From: Streptomyces nigrescens
GTDB taxonomy: Bacteria > Actinomycetota > Actinomycetes > Streptomycetales > Streptomycetaceae
Length of the DNA: 64,000 nucleotides
Assembly (NCBI GenBank): GCA_024349765.1
Contig: AP026073.1
Span: 2,046,001-2,110,000 of the forward strand
Direction: 5' to 3'
The position numbers were made by a program, and so were the translations under genes. The notes under the pieces are model-generated. The model was not told the DNA's origin. It ran no database searches and saw only the letters and a program-made list of their open reading frames with translations. This document shows, piece after piece, positions 19,132-28,743 of the stretch. Position 1 is the first letter of the stretch. Each line of letters begins with the position of its first letter.

Positions 19132-19140
19132 ACCATCTCG

Positions 19141-21390
19141 TCAGGGCAGCAACCCCGGGATGGTGCCTTCGTGGGCGGTGCGCAGTTCGCTCAGCGGGAT
19201 GCTGAACTCGCCCTGGATGTCGATCTCTTCGCCGTCGACGACACCGATGCGGGTGGCCGGCAGGCCCCGGACGGTGCACATGTCGGTGAAGCGGACTTCC
19301 TCGCTCCGCGGCACGGCGACGACCGCACGGCCCGCCGACTCGGAGAACAGGAAGGTGAACGCGTCCAGAGCGTCGGGCACGACGAGCCGGGCACCGGTCC
19401 CGCCGCGCAGGCAGGACTCGACGAGGGCCTGGATCAGTCCGCCGTCGGACAGGTCGTGCGCGGCGTCGATCATGCCGTCGCGGGAGGCGGAGATCAGGAT
19501 CTCGGCCAGCAGCCGCTCCCGCTCCAGGTCCACCTGCGGGGGCAGCCCGCCCAGGTGCTCGTGGACGACCTGCGACCAGGCCGAACCACCGAACTCCTCA
19601 CGGGTGTCACCGAGCAGGTAGATCAGCTGCCCTTCCTCGGCGAACCCGATCGGCGTGCGGCGCGTGACGTCGTCGATGACACCCAGCACGGCGACGACCG
19701 GCGTCGGGTGGATCGCCGTCTCGCCGGTCTGGTTGTAGAGGGAGACGTTGCCGCCGGTCACCGGGGTGCCCAGGGTCTGGCAGGCGTCGGCCAGACCACG
19801 GGTGGCCTCGGCGAACTGCCACATGACGGCCGGATCCTCGGGCGAGCCGAAGTTCAGGCAGTCCGAGACGGCCAACGGCTTGGCACCGGAGGCCGCCACA
19901 TTGCGGTAGGCCTCGGCGAGCGCCAGCTGCGCACCCGCGTACGGGTCGAGTTTCGCGTACCGGCCGTTGCCGTCCGTGGCCAGCGCGACGCCCAGGTTGG
20001 TGTCGGCGTCGATCCGCACCATGCCCGCGTCCTCGGGCTGCGCGAGGACGGTGTTGCCCTGGACGAAGCGGTCGTACTGGTCGGTGATCCACGCCTTGGA
20101 CGCCTGGTTGGGAGACGCCACGAGCTGCAGGACCTGGTCCTTCAGCTCTGCCGAAGTGGCGGGCCGGGCGAGCTGGCCCGCGTCGTCGGCCTGCAGGGCG
20201 TCCTGCCAGTCGGGGCGGGCGTAGGGGCGCTGGTAGACCGGGCCCTCGTGGGCGACGGTGCGCGGCGGAACATCGACGATCTGCTCACCGTGCCAGAAGA
20301 TCTCCAGGCGCTCGCCGTCGGTGACCTCACCGATGACGGTGGCGATCACGTCCCACTTCTCGCAGATCTCCATGAACCGCTCGACGTGCTGCGGCTCGAC
20401 GATCGCGCACATCCGCTCCTGCGACTCACTCATGAGGATCTCCTCAGGAGAGAGCGTCGCATCCCGCAGCGGAACGGAGTCCAGCTCGACCCGCATCCCG
20501 CCGGAACCGGCCGACGCCAGCTCACTGGTGGCACACGACAGACCGGCACCACCCAGGTCCTGGATGCCCGCGACCAGCTTCTCCTGGAAGATCTCCAGAG
20601 TGCACTCGATGAGCAGCTTCTCCTGGAAGGGGTCACCGACCTGGACGGCCGGGCGCTTCGTCGGCTTGCTGTCGTCGAAGGTCTCGGAGGCGAGCACGGA
20701 GACGCCGCCGATGCCGTCGCCGCCGGTGCGGGCGCCGTAGAGGATGACCTTGTTGCCGGCGCCGGAGGCCTTGGCCAGGTGGATGTCCTCGTGCTTCATC
20801 ACACCGATGCAGCCGGCGTTGACCAGCGGATTGCCCTGGTAGCAGGCGTCGAAGACGACCTCACCACCGATGTTCGGCAGGCCCAGGCAGTTGCCGTAGC
20901 CGCCGATCCCGGCCACCACGCCTGGCAGCACACGCTTGGTGTCGGGGTGATCGGCCGCACCGAACCGCAGCGGATCGACCACCGCCACCGGACGGGCACC
21001 CATCGCCAGGATGTCGCGGACGATACCGCCCACACCCGTCGCCGCGCCCTGGTAGGGCTCGATGTAGGAGGGGTGGTTGTGCGACTCGACCTTGAAGGTC
21101 ACCGCATACCCCTGGCCCACATCCACCACGCCGGCGTTCTCACCGATACCGACCAGCAGCGCATCGTTCTCGGGCGCCTTCTCCCCGAACTGCTTCAGAT
21201 GCACCTTGCTGGACTTGTACGAGCAGTGCTCGGACCACATCACCGAGTACATCGCCAGCTCCGCCCCGGTGGGGCGGCGGCCCAGGATCTCGCGGATCCG
21301 CGCGTACTCGTCCTCCTTCAGACCCAACTCGGCCCAGGGCTGGGCGGATTCGGGGGTCTCGGTGGCGTGCTTGACAGTGTCGAGAGTCAT
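19141..21390 (-). CDS. purL: Phosphoribosylformylglycinamidine synthase, large subunit
   Basis: Small-type PurL (749 residues) uses ATP and ammonia from PurQ to convert FGAR to FGAM. It shows [20 protein letters not shown] near the N-terminus, the repeated [13 protein letters not shown] and [16 protein letters not shown] segments, and [20 protein letters not shown] in the second half, all typical of AIRS-fold PurL. Its ATG overlaps the purQ stop codon (ATGA), completing a purS-purQ-purL operon. The housekeeping genes have the same order, but here the operon adjoins a biosynthetic cluster with purF, purM and purN, and no purD or purC is present. Confidence 0.96.
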   Translation of the reverse strand: MTLDTVKHATETPESAQPWAELGLKEDEYARIREILGRRPTGAELAMYSVMWSEHCSYKSSKVHLKQFGEKAPENDALLVGIGENAGVVDVGQGYAVTFKVESHNHPSYIEPYQGAATGVGGIVRDILAMGARPVAVVDPLRFGAADHPDTKRVLPGVVAGIGGYGNCLGLPNIGGEVVFDACYQGNPLVNAGCIGVMKHEDIHLAKASGAGNKVILYGARTGGDGIGGVSVLASETFDDSKPTKRPAVQVGDPFQEKLLIECTLEIFQEKLVAGIQDLGGAGLSCATSELASAGSGGMRVELDSVPLRDATLSPEEILMSESQERMCAIVEPQHVERFMEICEKWDVIATVIGEVTDGERLEIFWHGEQIVDVPPRTVAHEGPVYQRPYARPDWQDALQADDAGQLARPATSAELKDQVLQLVASPNQASKAWITDQYDRFVQGNTVLAQPEDAGMVRIDADTNLGVALATDGNGRYAKLDPYAGAQLALAEAYRNVAASGAKPLAVSDCLNFGSPEDPAVMWQFAEATRGLADACQTLGTPVTGGNVSLYNQTGETAIHPTPVVAVLGVIDDVTRRTPIGFAEEGQLIYLLGDTREEFGGSAWSQVVHEHLGGLPPQVDLERERLLAEILISASRDGMIDAAHDLSDGGLIQALVESCLRGGTGARLVVPDALDAFTFLFSESAGRAVVAVPRSEEVRFTDMCTVRGLPATRIGVVDGEEIDIQGEFSIPLSELRTAHEGTIPGLLP

Positions 21391-22070
21391 CAGGCGCCCA
21401 CCAGCTTCTTCAGGATCGAGGTGAAGAATCCCAGGCCGTCGGTCCGGCCGGTCCCGATCAGCGGCTCCACCGCGTGCTCGGGGTGCGGCATCAGGCCGAC
21501 CACATTGCCCGCCGCATTCGTGATGCCGGCAATGTCACGCAACGAACCGTTGGGGTTACCGTCCAGGTAACGGAAGACCACCCGGCCCTCCGCCTCCAGC
21601 TCATCGAGCGTGCGCTCGTCGGCGGTGTACCGGCCATCGATGTTCTTCAGCGGAACGGAGATTTCCTGCCCGGCCGAGAATTCGGTCGTCCAGGCCGTGT
21701 TCGCGTTCTCCACCCGCAGTCTCTGATCGCGGCAGATGAAGTGCAGATGGTTGTTGCGCAGCATCGCGCCCGGCAGCAGATGCGTCTCGGTCAGCACCTG
21801 GAACCCGTTGCAGATACCCAGGACGGGAAGTCCGGCCTTCGCCTGCTCGATGACGGTCTCCATCACCGGCGAAAAGCGCGAGATCGCTCCGGCGCGCAGG
21901 TAATCGCCGTAGGAAAACCCGCCGGGCAGGACCACGGCGTCGACCTGCTTGAGGTCCTTGTCACGGTGCCACAACGGCACCGCCTCGGCGCCCGCCAGAC
22001 CGACCGCGCGCTGGGTGTCGCGGTCATCGAGCGTGCCGGGGAAAGTGATCACCCCTACCCGTGCGGTCAT
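21390..22070 (-). CDS. purQ: Phosphoribosylformylglycinamidine synthase, glutaminase subunit
   Basis: PurQ is the class I glutamine amidotransferase that feeds ammonia to PurL. The 226-residue protein has the nucleophile Cys in [13 protein letters not shown] and the His-Glu pair in [30 protein letters not shown] is the oxyanion strand. Both ends overlap neighbours by ATGA (purS before, purL after), so the three subunits are translationally coupled and made in step. Confidence 0.96.
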   Translation of the reverse strand: MTARVGVITFPGTLDDRDTQRAVGLAGAEAVPLWHRDKDLKQVDAVVLPGGFSYGDYLRAGAISRFSPVMETVIEQAKAGLPVLGICNGFQVLTETHLLPGAMLRNNHLHFICRDQRLRVENANTAWTTEFSAGQEISVPLKNIDGRYTADERTLDELEAEGRVVFRYLDGNPNGSLRDIAGITNAAGNVVGLMPHPEHAVEPLIGTGRTDGLGFFTSILKKLVGA

Positions 22071-22321
22071 GACGGCTCGACCTTCACGGTGAAGTCTTCG
22101 ATGACGGTGTTGGCGAGAAAGGTGTCGGCCAGCTCCTGGATACGGGTGAGGGCGGCGTCATCGACGGGCCCGTCCACCTCCAGTTCGAAACGCTTGCCCT
22201 GGCGGACTTCGGCGATCGCGATGCCGTCGAAACCGAGGCGGGGCAGTGCGCGCTGTACCGCCTGCCCCTGCGGGTCGAGGATCTCCGGCTTGAGCATGAC
22301 GTCGACCACGACGCGTGCCAC
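22067..22321 (-). CDS. purS: Phosphoribosylformylglycinamidine synthase subunit PurS
   Basis: PurS (84 residues) is the small dimeric bridge of the PurLQS complex. [21 protein letters not shown] and the C-terminal [13 protein letters not shown] are almost diagnostic. The GTG at 22321 is preferred to the GTG at 22327, because GGAAGGAG lies 5-6 bases before the former and abuts the latter. It is the first gene of the purSQL operon and is divergent from the monooxygenase gene at 22679 across a palindrome-rich intergenic region. Confidence 0.93.
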   Translation of the reverse strand: MARVVVDVMLKPEILDPQGQAVQRALPRLGFDGIAIAEVRQGKRFELEVDGPVDDAALTRIQELADTFLANTVIEDFTVKVEPS

Positions 22322-22383
22322 TGGCACTCCTTCCGGTAAGGGTGTTGACGCAAAAGGGAGTTGCTTGGTTCCACCGGAAGGAA

Positions 22384-22403
22384 AAAGTGACCTGTTTCAC
22401 TTT
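22384..22403. promoter_or_regulatory. Palindrome AAAGTGA-N6-TCACTTT, probable operator
   Basis: Perfect 7-bp arms with a 6-nt spacer (CCTGTT) lie 63 bases upstream of purS on its template side. The size and symmetry are those of a dimeric repressor site. Which regulator binds it is unknown. Confidence 0.45.
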
Positions 22404-22415
22404 GGAGTCGGCGGA

Positions 22416-22451
22416 TTCGCGCCGGAGTGACGCTGTGCACTCCGGCGCGAA
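22416..22451. repeat. Perfect 14-bp stem-loop in the divergent region
   Basis: TTCGCGCCGGAGTG (22416-22429) pairs with CACTCCGGCGCGAA (22438-22451) around an 8-nt loop. It may insulate the two promoters or act in the purS leader. No U-run follows on either strand. Confidence 0.6.
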
Positions 22452-22678
22452 GTCGGTTCGGTCCGCTCGGTCCGGGCCCCCGTCCGGTCGGCTCCATTAG
22501 GGGGAAGTCGGGGCGGTGAAGTCAAGGTTCGGCAGGAATCCAGCCGGTCGTTTGAAAGTCCTTGAAAGTGGCTGGAGTCGACCCCGCGACTTGATGAAGT
22601 CTTGGTCGTACAGCAGCACCCTCACAGGCTTCGGAGGGGGCTGCGTACGCCGCACCATCGATGGGGGAATTCAGTTTC

Positions 22679-24058
22679 ATGCCAGAACCACAAGTGGATC
22701 CACGGCCGGTCGCCGTCATCGGAGCGGGCCCTTCCGGGCTGGCCTCTCTCAAGAACCTCAGTGATCTCAACATTCCGTGTGTGGCGTACGAGTCCCACTC
22801 CGGCGTGGGCGGTATCTGGGACATCCGTAATCCGCGGAGTTCCGTCTACCAGAACACCCACACCATCACCTCCCGCGAGGTGACGGGTTACGCGGATCTT
22901 CCCATGGACCGCGGGCTGCCCGCCTATCCCCGGCACGATCAGGTGCACGGGTATCTGCGGCAGTACGCGGAGCGGTTCAACCTGCTGCCGCTGATCCGGT
23001 TCGGCTCCGACGTCACGCAGGTCGAGCGGCTCACGGACGGCTGGCGGGTCACCACCGCGGACGGGCACTCGGCCGAGCACCGCGCGCTGATCATTGCGAA
23101 CGGCCACAACTGGCACCCCCATATGCCGGCGTTCTCGGGGAAGTTCGACGGGGAGATCCTGCACAGCCGGGACTACACCAGCGCGGCCGCTCTCGCCGGC
23201 AAGCGGGTCCTGGTCGTCGGTGCCGGGAACTCCGGCTGTGACATCGCGGTGGAGGCCGCCGGCGTCACCGATCACGTCGCGATCAGCATGCGCCGCGGCT
23301 ACTACTTCTTCCCGAAATTCATCTTCGGAAAGCCCGCGGACCAGGTCTCCGAATCGAGCCAGAATCTGCGACTGCCGGCCCCGATGGCGCGTGCGGCGTA
23401 CCGGACCATGCTGAAGCTGAGCATCGGCACCCCCGATCAGTTCGGACTGCCGAAGCCCGATCACGAGCCGCTGGAATCCCCGCCGATCGTGAACTCCCTG
23501 CTGCCGTACTACTGCGCGCACGGCCGGGTGAAGGTGCGCAAGGCCCCGGTGCGTTTCGACGGGAAGTTCGTCGAGTTCTCGGACGGTACGTCGGAGGAAT
23601 TCGACACCATCATCATGGCGACCGGTTTCCGGATCCACATTCCGTTCGTCGGTGAGGAGCACCTGGACTGGAACAAGGGCCGGCCGGACTTCTATCTGCT
23701 CGCCTTCTCGCCGCGCTACGACGATCTCTTCATCGCCGGAATGACCGACGGAACGGGCGGCCATTTCCCCACTGTCGAGCTGCAGTCGCGGGTGATCGCG
23801 AGCTATCTGGCGGCCCGGGAACGGGACCCGGAGGCGGCCCGCCGGTTCGACGAGCGCAAGCGGAGGCGGGACGTGGACATCACCGGCGGGATCAAGTTCC
23901 TCGACTCCCCGCGCAATCTCACCCAGTTCGAACTCCTCACCTACCTGCGGGTGCTGCGCGACCACCTGTCGCTGCTGGGCGGCCGCGACACCACCTACGC
24001 CCAACGGCCCTCCCTGCTGGAGCAGGCGGCCGCGCTCTTCTCGGGAGGCCGCAAGTGA
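22679..24058 (+). CDS. Flavin-containing monooxygenase (N-oxidising type)
   Basis: A 459-residue class B flavin monooxygenase, first gene of the large cluster operon. VAVIGAGPSGLASLKNL is the FAD-binding motif and VLVVGAGNSGCDIAVEAA the NADPH-binding motif. Between them FSGKFDGEILHSRDY matches the FMO fingerprint FxGxxxHxxxY. MATGFRIHIPF is the C-terminal ATG motif. Such enzymes oxygenate amines or sulfides, and an amine such as an aminoimidazole is a plausible substrate here (inference). ATG at 22679 has GGGGGA 10 bases before it; an in-frame ATG at 22661 lacks a ribosome binding site. Its stop overlaps the next start (GTGA). Confidence 0.9.
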   Translation: MPEPQVDPRPVAVIGAGPSGLASLKNLSDLNIPCVAYESHSGVGGIWDIRNPRSSVYQNTHTITSREVTGYADLPMDRGLPAYPRHDQVHGYLRQYAERFNLLPLIRFGSDVTQVERLTDGWRVTTADGHSAEHRALIIANGHNWHPHMPAFSGKFDGEILHSRDYTSAAALAGKRVLVVGAGNSGCDIAVEAAGVTDHVAISMRRGYYFFPKFIFGKPADQVSESSQNLRLPAPMARAAYRTMLKLSIGTPDQFGLPKPDHEPLESPPIVNSLLPYYCAHGRVKVRKAPVRFDGKFVEFSDGTSEEFDTIIMATGFRIHIPFVGEEHLDWNKGRPDFYLLAFSPRYDDLFIAGMTDGTGGHFPTVELQSRVIASYLAARERDPEAARRFDERKRRRDVDITGGIKFLDSPRNLTQFELLTYLRVLRDHLSLLGGRDTTYAQRPSLLEQAAALFSGGRK

Positions 24059-24933
24059 ACGCCGTCGGTGCGGCGGTGCTGAGCGAGGTGCAGAAGGAGG
24101 TCCTCGACGAGGTGCTCGTCGGGGTGCCGTACAACAGCGCCTCCCAGTTCCACGAGTACTTCGGCACCCGGGCCGCCCCGCCGCGGTTCGGACAGTCCTG
24201 CGCCTGGCAGTCGTTCACGGCCGGCCGGCTGGTCGCCGAACGGTCCGGGATCACCGCCGAATACCCCATCGACGGACGGCACGTGGCGGCCGTCTACCGG
24301 CGGGCGGAGGGCCTCGACATCCTCGACCCGTACCTGCTGCACGCCGAGCCGCTGCGGCTCGACCGCGCCGCCGCGACCGACGGCGTCGTGCAGCTGACCG
24401 TCGACGCCTACCCGTTCCGGGTCAAGAAGGACGGCAGCCCGGCGCCCAGCCGGGTGCGGGCCACCTGGACGCTCGACGACGACGCGGTCCGCCTGGACTA
24501 CCTGCGGTACAGCCCGCGGCGCGGGCACAACATCGCCTCGCGGTCCTTCGTGCTGCGCCCCGAGTCGCAGCTGGAGACCGTGCCGCCGGCCGCGGACTGG
24601 GTGCGCCCGCTGCTGGTCCACCCCGAGCAGCACAGCGTGTCCGTACGGGTGCTGCACCCGGTCAGCCGGCAGATGGCGGAGCTGGTCCTGCCGCTCGCCG
24701 GGCGGCCCGCCGGGGTCGCCGAGGACAGCCTGCTGATGCTCACCAAGGACAACCAGGGCGCCGTCGCGACGCACGGCGACGCCCGCTTCCGGCGCGACCT
24801 GGAGGTCGTGGCCGACGCTGTCGGCGCACCGCAGGACGACGTGGTCGCCTTCCTCCTCGAAGCGGCCGCGATCCACCGCGCCGCGGCACCGGCCGGGCTG
24901 GTCCTGGCCCCGTACTCCCTGGAGGACGAGTGA
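24055..24933 (+). CDS. Arylamine N-acetyltransferase-like protein
   Basis: I read this 292-residue protein as a divergent NAT-fold acyltransferase. FGQSCAWQSF carries Cys49, RHVAAVYRRAEGLDILDP carries His76 and Asp91, and the His-to-Asp spacing of 15 equals that of known NATs (Cys-His-Asp triad). NATs move an acyl group from CoA, or in rifamycin-type amide synthases from a carrier protein, onto an aromatic amine. In this operon a carrier-bound acyl chain and an aminoimidazole would be natural partners, but that is inference. GTG at 24055 overlaps the monooxygenase stop. Overall similarity outside the triad is low, so an unrelated cysteine enzyme is possible. Confidence 0.5.
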   Translation: MNAVGAAVLSEVQKEVLDEVLVGVPYNSASQFHEYFGTRAAPPRFGQSCAWQSFTAGRLVAERSGITAEYPIDGRHVAAVYRRAEGLDILDPYLLHAEPLRLDRAAATDGVVQLTVDAYPFRVKKDGSPAPSRVRATWTLDDDAVRLDYLRYSPRRGHNIASRSFVLRPESQLETVPPAADWVRPLLVHPEQHSVSVRVLHPVSRQMAELVLPLAGRPAGVAEDSLLMLTKDNQGAVATHGDARFRRDLEVVADAVGAPQDDVVAFLLEAAAIHRAAAPAGLVLAPYSLEDE

Positions 24934-25460
24934 CCGCCCCAGACGCGCGGGACGACCGGCCCGCCCGCTCCTACTTCCTGGCCGGCACCATGCAGGGCGC
25001 GCGCACCGGCGCCGACCTCACCGATCAGTCCTACCGGCAGCGGCTGACCGAGGCGCTGCGCGCGCGCCGCCCCGACGCGGTCATCCACGACCCGGGTGTG
25101 GTGATGGCCGAATGGCTCGCCTCGCACCCCGCGGACGTCCGCGCCGCACACGCCGCGCTGGCCGACCGGAAGGTCCTGCACCACGACGAACTCGCCAAGG
25201 AACTCCGCGAGTTGACCGACCTGTTCCACCGGCTCACCCGGCTGGCGGCGGACAGCGACGTGTGCGTGGCCTGGCTGCCCGGGCACGAGCCGAGCATGGG
25301 CACCGCCGCGGAGATGCTCTCCGCGCACCGTGCCGGCCGCACCGTCGTCGCCATCACGGACATGCGCCAGAACCTCGCGGTGCTGTCCTGCTCGACCGTG
25401 ATCCTGCCGGACCTGGACGCCTTCACCGACTGGCTCGACTCGGGCGGTGACGCCTTATGA
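24930..25460 (+). CDS. Nucleoside 2-deoxyribosyltransferase-like protein
   Basis: This 176-residue protein has the outline of the NDT/DNPH1/BlsM superfamily, which breaks or transfers N-glycosidic bonds of nucleosides and nucleotides. YFLAGTMQGAR resembles the N-terminal loop, SDVCVAWL the central strand, and PSMGTAAEML (121-130) the conserved segment holding the nucleophilic Glu (about E128). BlsM and MilB, which release bases from CMP derivatives in nucleoside antibiotic clusters, belong here. Beside six AIR-forming genes it could release aminoimidazole from AIR (inference). Its last sense codon is TTA (25455-25457), overlapping the purF start, so both may depend on bldA. Confidence 0.5.
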   Translation: MTAPDARDDRPARSYFLAGTMQGARTGADLTDQSYRQRLTEALRARRPDAVIHDPGVVMAEWLASHPADVRAAHAALADRKVLHHDELAKELRELTDLFHRLTRLAADSDVCVAWLPGHEPSMGTAAEMLSAHRAGRTVVAITDMRQNLAVLSCSTVILPDLDAFTDWLDSGGDAL

Positions 25461-26932
25461 ACGGGTCCCTGTACGACGCGGACAAGCCCCGCGAGGCCTG
25501 TGGCGTCGCGGGCGTCTGGGGGCCGGCCGGCCACCACGCCGCACTGGTACGGGAGATGCTCGTCGCACTGCAGCACCGCGGCCAGGAGAGCGTCGGCATC
25601 GCCGTCGGCACCGGCGCCGCCCTGGTCGCCCGGCACGGCGCCGGCACCGTCGCCCAGGGAATGCCCGACCTCGACGGACTGCCGCACGGCCCGGTCGCGG
25701 TCGGCCACGTCCGCTACGCCACCCACGGTGCCCGGGACGGGCTGGCCGGCGCCCAGCCGGTCGTCCTGGACCGGCCGCCGCTGGCCCTGGCCCACAACGG
25801 CACCCTGGTCGACCCGCACACCGCGCCCGGCGCCGAGGCGATCGACCCCGCCCGGTGGGCCACCGACAGCGAGCTGATGGCCCACTTGCTGCTCGCCCGG
25901 CGCGCCGCGGCGGGCGTCGACACCTCGGCCGCCCTGCACGCGGTGCTGCCCGGACTGACCGGCGCCTACGCGCTGGTCCTGTCCGACGGCGCGCAGCTGT
26001 ACGGCGTGCGCGACCCGCACGGCTTCCGGCCGCTGGCCCTCGGCCGGCGCGGTGACGCCTGGCTGCTGGCCTCCGAGACCGCGGCGATCACCGCCGTCGG
26101 CGGCGAGGTGGTCCGCGAGCTGGAGCCGGGCGAGGTGCTGACCATCGGCCCGCACGGCACCGCGAGCAGCCGGGTGCCGGTGCCGGACGCCAAGACCGCG
26201 GCCTGCCTCTTCGAATACGTCTACTTCGCCCGGGCCGACTCGGCCCTCTCCGGGCGCAGCGTCTACCAGGCGCGCTACCGGGCGGGCCAGGCCCTCGCCG
26301 ACTACGCGCCGGTGACCGGATCGCCGCGCCCGGTGGTCGTCGCCACCCCCGAGACGGCACGGGTCGCGGCCGACGGCTACGCCGAGCGGTCCGGACTCCG
26401 GGTCGTCCAGGGCCTGCTGCGGCCCGGGGCGGTCGGCCGCAGCTTCATCGCGGGCGACCCGGCGGCCCGGGAGACCACCGTGCGCCGCAAGCTCGCCCCG
26501 GTCGCCGCCGCGGTCGCCGGGCAGCGGGTGGTGCTGGTGGACGACTCGCTCGTCCGGGGCACCACCATGCGCACCGTGACCGGCTTGCTGCGCAGGGCCG
26601 GGGCCGTGGAGGTGCACCTGCGGGTCGCCTCCCCGCCGTACCGGTGGCCGTGCTTCTACGGCATCGACACCGGACGCCCGGAGGAACTGCTCGCCGCCCG
26701 ACTGCCGATCACCGAGCTGGCCGAGCAACTGGGCTGCGACAGCGTGGCGTTCCTCTCGCTGGACCGGCTCCTGGAGGCCGCCGGCGGGGACCCCTCCGGC
26801 TACTGCACCGCGTGCCTGACCGGCCGCTACCCCACCGCGATTCCCGCCGGTGCGCTCGCCGCCCCGGCCACCCGGCCGCAGCCGGGAACCCGATCCGGCA
26901 CCGCCCTCGCGTCCCGAGGCACCGTCGAATGA
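25457..26932 (+). CDS. purF: Amidophosphoribosyltransferase
   Basis: PurF makes phosphoribosylamine from PRPP and glutamine, the committed purine step. The 491-residue protein has a short propeptide before the Cys nucleophile (EACGVAGVWG, C15), glutaminase segments LQHRGQESVGIAV and VRYATHGA, and the PRPP-binding VVLVDDSLVRGTTMRT. The four Cys for an Fe-S cluster, as in the B. subtilis enzyme, are in AACLFEYVYFA, WPCFYGID and GYCTACLTG. It sits inside the cluster operon rather than beside purM as in housekeeping loci, so it is probably a pathway-dedicated copy, perhaps less feedback-inhibited. Confidence 0.95.
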   Translation: MNGSLYDADKPREACGVAGVWGPAGHHAALVREMLVALQHRGQESVGIAVGTGAALVARHGAGTVAQGMPDLDGLPHGPVAVGHVRYATHGARDGLAGAQPVVLDRPPLALAHNGTLVDPHTAPGAEAIDPARWATDSELMAHLLLARRAAAGVDTSAALHAVLPGLTGAYALVLSDGAQLYGVRDPHGFRPLALGRRGDAWLLASETAAITAVGGEVVRELEPGEVLTIGPHGTASSRVPVPDAKTAACLFEYVYFARADSALSGRSVYQARYRAGQALADYAPVTGSPRPVVVATPETARVAADGYAERSGLRVVQGLLRPGAVGRSFIAGDPAARETTVRRKLAPVAAAVAGQRVVLVDDSLVRGTTMRTVTGLLRRAGAVEVHLRVASPPYRWPCFYGIDTGRPEELLAARLPITELAEQLGCDSVAFLSLDRLLEAAGGDPSGYCTACLTGRYPTAIPAGALAAPATRPQPGTRSGTALASRGTVE

Positions 26933-26943
26933 GGAGCACAGCA

Positions 26944-28743
26944 GTGAACACCCCAACCGAGGCGACCACGACCACGGCGCCGGGCCCCGGCCGGGAGCCC
27001 CGCACCCTCGTCGCGGCGCTGCTCGCCCGCGCCGCGGGCCCCGACGCAAACCGGCCGGTGGTCACCGCCCTCGACGCGTCCGGGGACACCCTCGAGACCC
27101 TGAACCCGGTCGAACTCGACCTGTGCGCACGCCAGTTGGCGGCCGCGCTGCGCGAGATCGGCACCGCCGGGGACCGCGTCATCGTGCCCGCGCTGCCCGG
27201 ACTCGACTTCCACATCGGCTTCCTGGGCTGCCTGTACGCCGGCATGATCGCCGTGCCGGTGCCCGCGTTCCGCACCGCCGCCCGCGGCGGCACCACCACC
27301 CGCGCCGAGCGGCTGTCGGCGATCTGCGGCGACTGCGACCCGTGCGCCGTCCTCGTCTCCACCCAGGAGGACGCCGACGAGGCCGACGCCGAACTGCTGC
27401 CCGGCGTGCGGTGGATCGCCGTGCGCCGGCCGGACCGCCCGCGGCCCGACGGGGCGGCGCTGCCCGACCCGGTCGCGCTCGACCCGGCGGCCACGGCGCT
27501 GCTCCAGTACACCTCCGGCTCCACCGGCGACCCGCGCGGCGTCGTCGTCCGGCACGGCAACCTCGTCGCCAACCAGATCGCGATGCGCGACGCCTGCGAG
27601 GTGGAGCCCACCACCACCATCGTCAGCTGGCTGCCGTTCTTCCACGACATGGGCCTGTGCACCGCGGTGGTGCTGCCCCTGGTGTCCGGCGCGTCCACCG
27701 TCACCATGGAACCGGCCACCTTCGTCCGCGACCCGCGGGTGTGGCTGCGCGCCATCGCCGCCGAGGACGACGTCTTCACCGCCGCGCCCGACTTCGCGTA
27801 CGACATGTGCGTCAACCGGGTGCCCGCGGAGGAGCGCGCCGCCATCGACCTGTCCACCTGGCGGGTCGCGGTCAACGGCTCCGAGCCCGTACGGGCCGCC
27901 ACCCAGCGGCGGTTCGCCGAGGCGTTCCGGCTCAGCCTCTTCCGCGAGGAGGTCTTCTCGCCCGGCTTCGGGCTCGCCGAGTGCACCCTCCTGGTGAGCG
28001 TGAGCCCGTCGCTGGAACCGGTGGTCGCGGCGTACTACGACCGGGACGCGCTGGCCGAGGGCAAGGCCGTGCCGACCGCCGACACCGCGGCGGGCGTCGA
28101 ACTCGTCGGCTGCGGACCGGTGGCGGACGGCATCCGCGTCGCCGTGGTCGACCCCGCCACCCGCCAGGCGCTCGCCGACCGCGTGGTCGGCGAGATCTGG
28201 GTCGACTCGCCCGGCAACTGCGGGGGCTACTGGGGCCGCGAAGAGGAGTCCGCGGAGGTCTTCGCGGCCCGCCTGGCCGGCACCGAGGACACCACCGGCC
28301 CGTCCTACGTACGGACCGGGGACCTCGGATTCGTCGACGGCGGCCAGCTGTTCATCACCGGCCGCATCAAGGACGTGCTGATCATCGGCGGGGAGAACTA
28401 CTTCCCGCAGGACGCCGAGGCCGTCGCGGTCGCCGCCCACCCCGCCTTCGCCCAGCAGCGGGCCGCCGCCTGGCCGCTCCACGAGGACGACCGGGGCGTG
28501 GCCGTGGTCGTGGAGACCACCGTGCGCGACCCGGAGGTGCTCGCCACCGCCGTCCGCGCGGCCGGTATCGCGGTGGCCAAGGTGCTGCCGACCGCGGTCA
28601 GCGTCTACGCCGTACCGCGCAACAAGGTGCCCCGCACCACCAGCGGGAAGATCCGCCGGCGCGCCTGCGCCGAGCAGATGAGGTCGGGCCAGCTGCCGCC
28701 GCTGGCCCAGTGGTCCAGCGTACGGAAGGACGGTGCGGCATGA
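26944..28743 (+). CDS. Fatty-acyl-AMP ligase (FAAL-type)
   Basis: A 599-residue adenylate-forming enzyme that activates a carboxylic acid and probably loads the neighbouring carrier protein. YTSGSTGDPRGVVVRHGN is the P-loop, WLPFFHDMGL is the FAAL/long-chain segment, and GLAECTLLVS the adenine-binding motif. RTGDLGFVDGGQLFITGRIKDVLIIGGENYFP contains the hinge and the FAAL-type GENYFPQD. TTSGKIRRRAC ends with the catalytic Lys. GTG at 26944 has GAGGAG 7 bases upstream; ATG at 26929, overlapping the purF stop, is an alternative. It overlaps the carrier protein gene that follows (ATGA). Confidence 0.9.
   Translation: MNTPTEATTTTAPGPGREPRTLVAALLARAAGPDANRPVVTALDASGDTLETLNPVELDLCARQLAAALREIGTAGDRVIVPALPGLDFHIGFLGCLYAGMIAVPVPAFRTAARGGTTTRAERLSAICGDCDPCAVLVSTQEDADEADAELLPGVRWIAVRRPDRPRPDGAALPDPVALDPAATALLQYTSGSTGDPRGVVVRHGNLVANQIAMRDACEVEPTTTIVSWLPFFHDMGLCTAVVLPLVSGASTVTMEPATFVRDPRVWLRAIAAEDDVFTAAPDFAYDMCVNRVPAEERAAIDLSTWRVAVNGSEPVRAATQRRFAEAFRLSLFREEVFSPGFGLAECTLLVSVSPSLEPVVAAYYDRDALAEGKAVPTADTAAGVELVGCGPVADGIRVAVVDPATRQALADRVVGEIWVDSPGNCGGYWGREEESAEVFAARLAGTEDTTGPSYVRTGDLGFVDGGQLFITGRIKDVLIIGGENYFPQDAEAVAVAAHPAFAQQRAAAWPLHEDDRGVAVVVETTVRDPEVLATAVRAAGIAVAKVLPTAVSVYAVPRNKVPRTTSGKIRRRACAEQMRSGQLPPLAQWSSVRKDGAA

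Larger units (their letters stand above)
22322..22678. promoter_or_regulatory. Divergent control region between purSQL and the main operon
   Basis: These 357 bases contain no gene. They hold AAAGTGA-CCTGTT-TCACTTT (22384-22403), a perfect 14-bp hairpin (22416-22429 with 22438-22451), and a direct repeat TTGAAAGT at 22552 and 22562, 10 bases apart (one helical turn), with a weaker third copy TGGAGTCG at 22573. The arrangement suggests one regulator acting on both directions, with the hairpin near the purS transcript start. Confidence 0.6.

Noticed and set aside
22322-22451. Purine riboswitch in the purS leader
   Set aside because: The hairpin is a simple perfect stem-loop; the three-way junction and conserved loops of purine or PRPP riboswitches were not seen.
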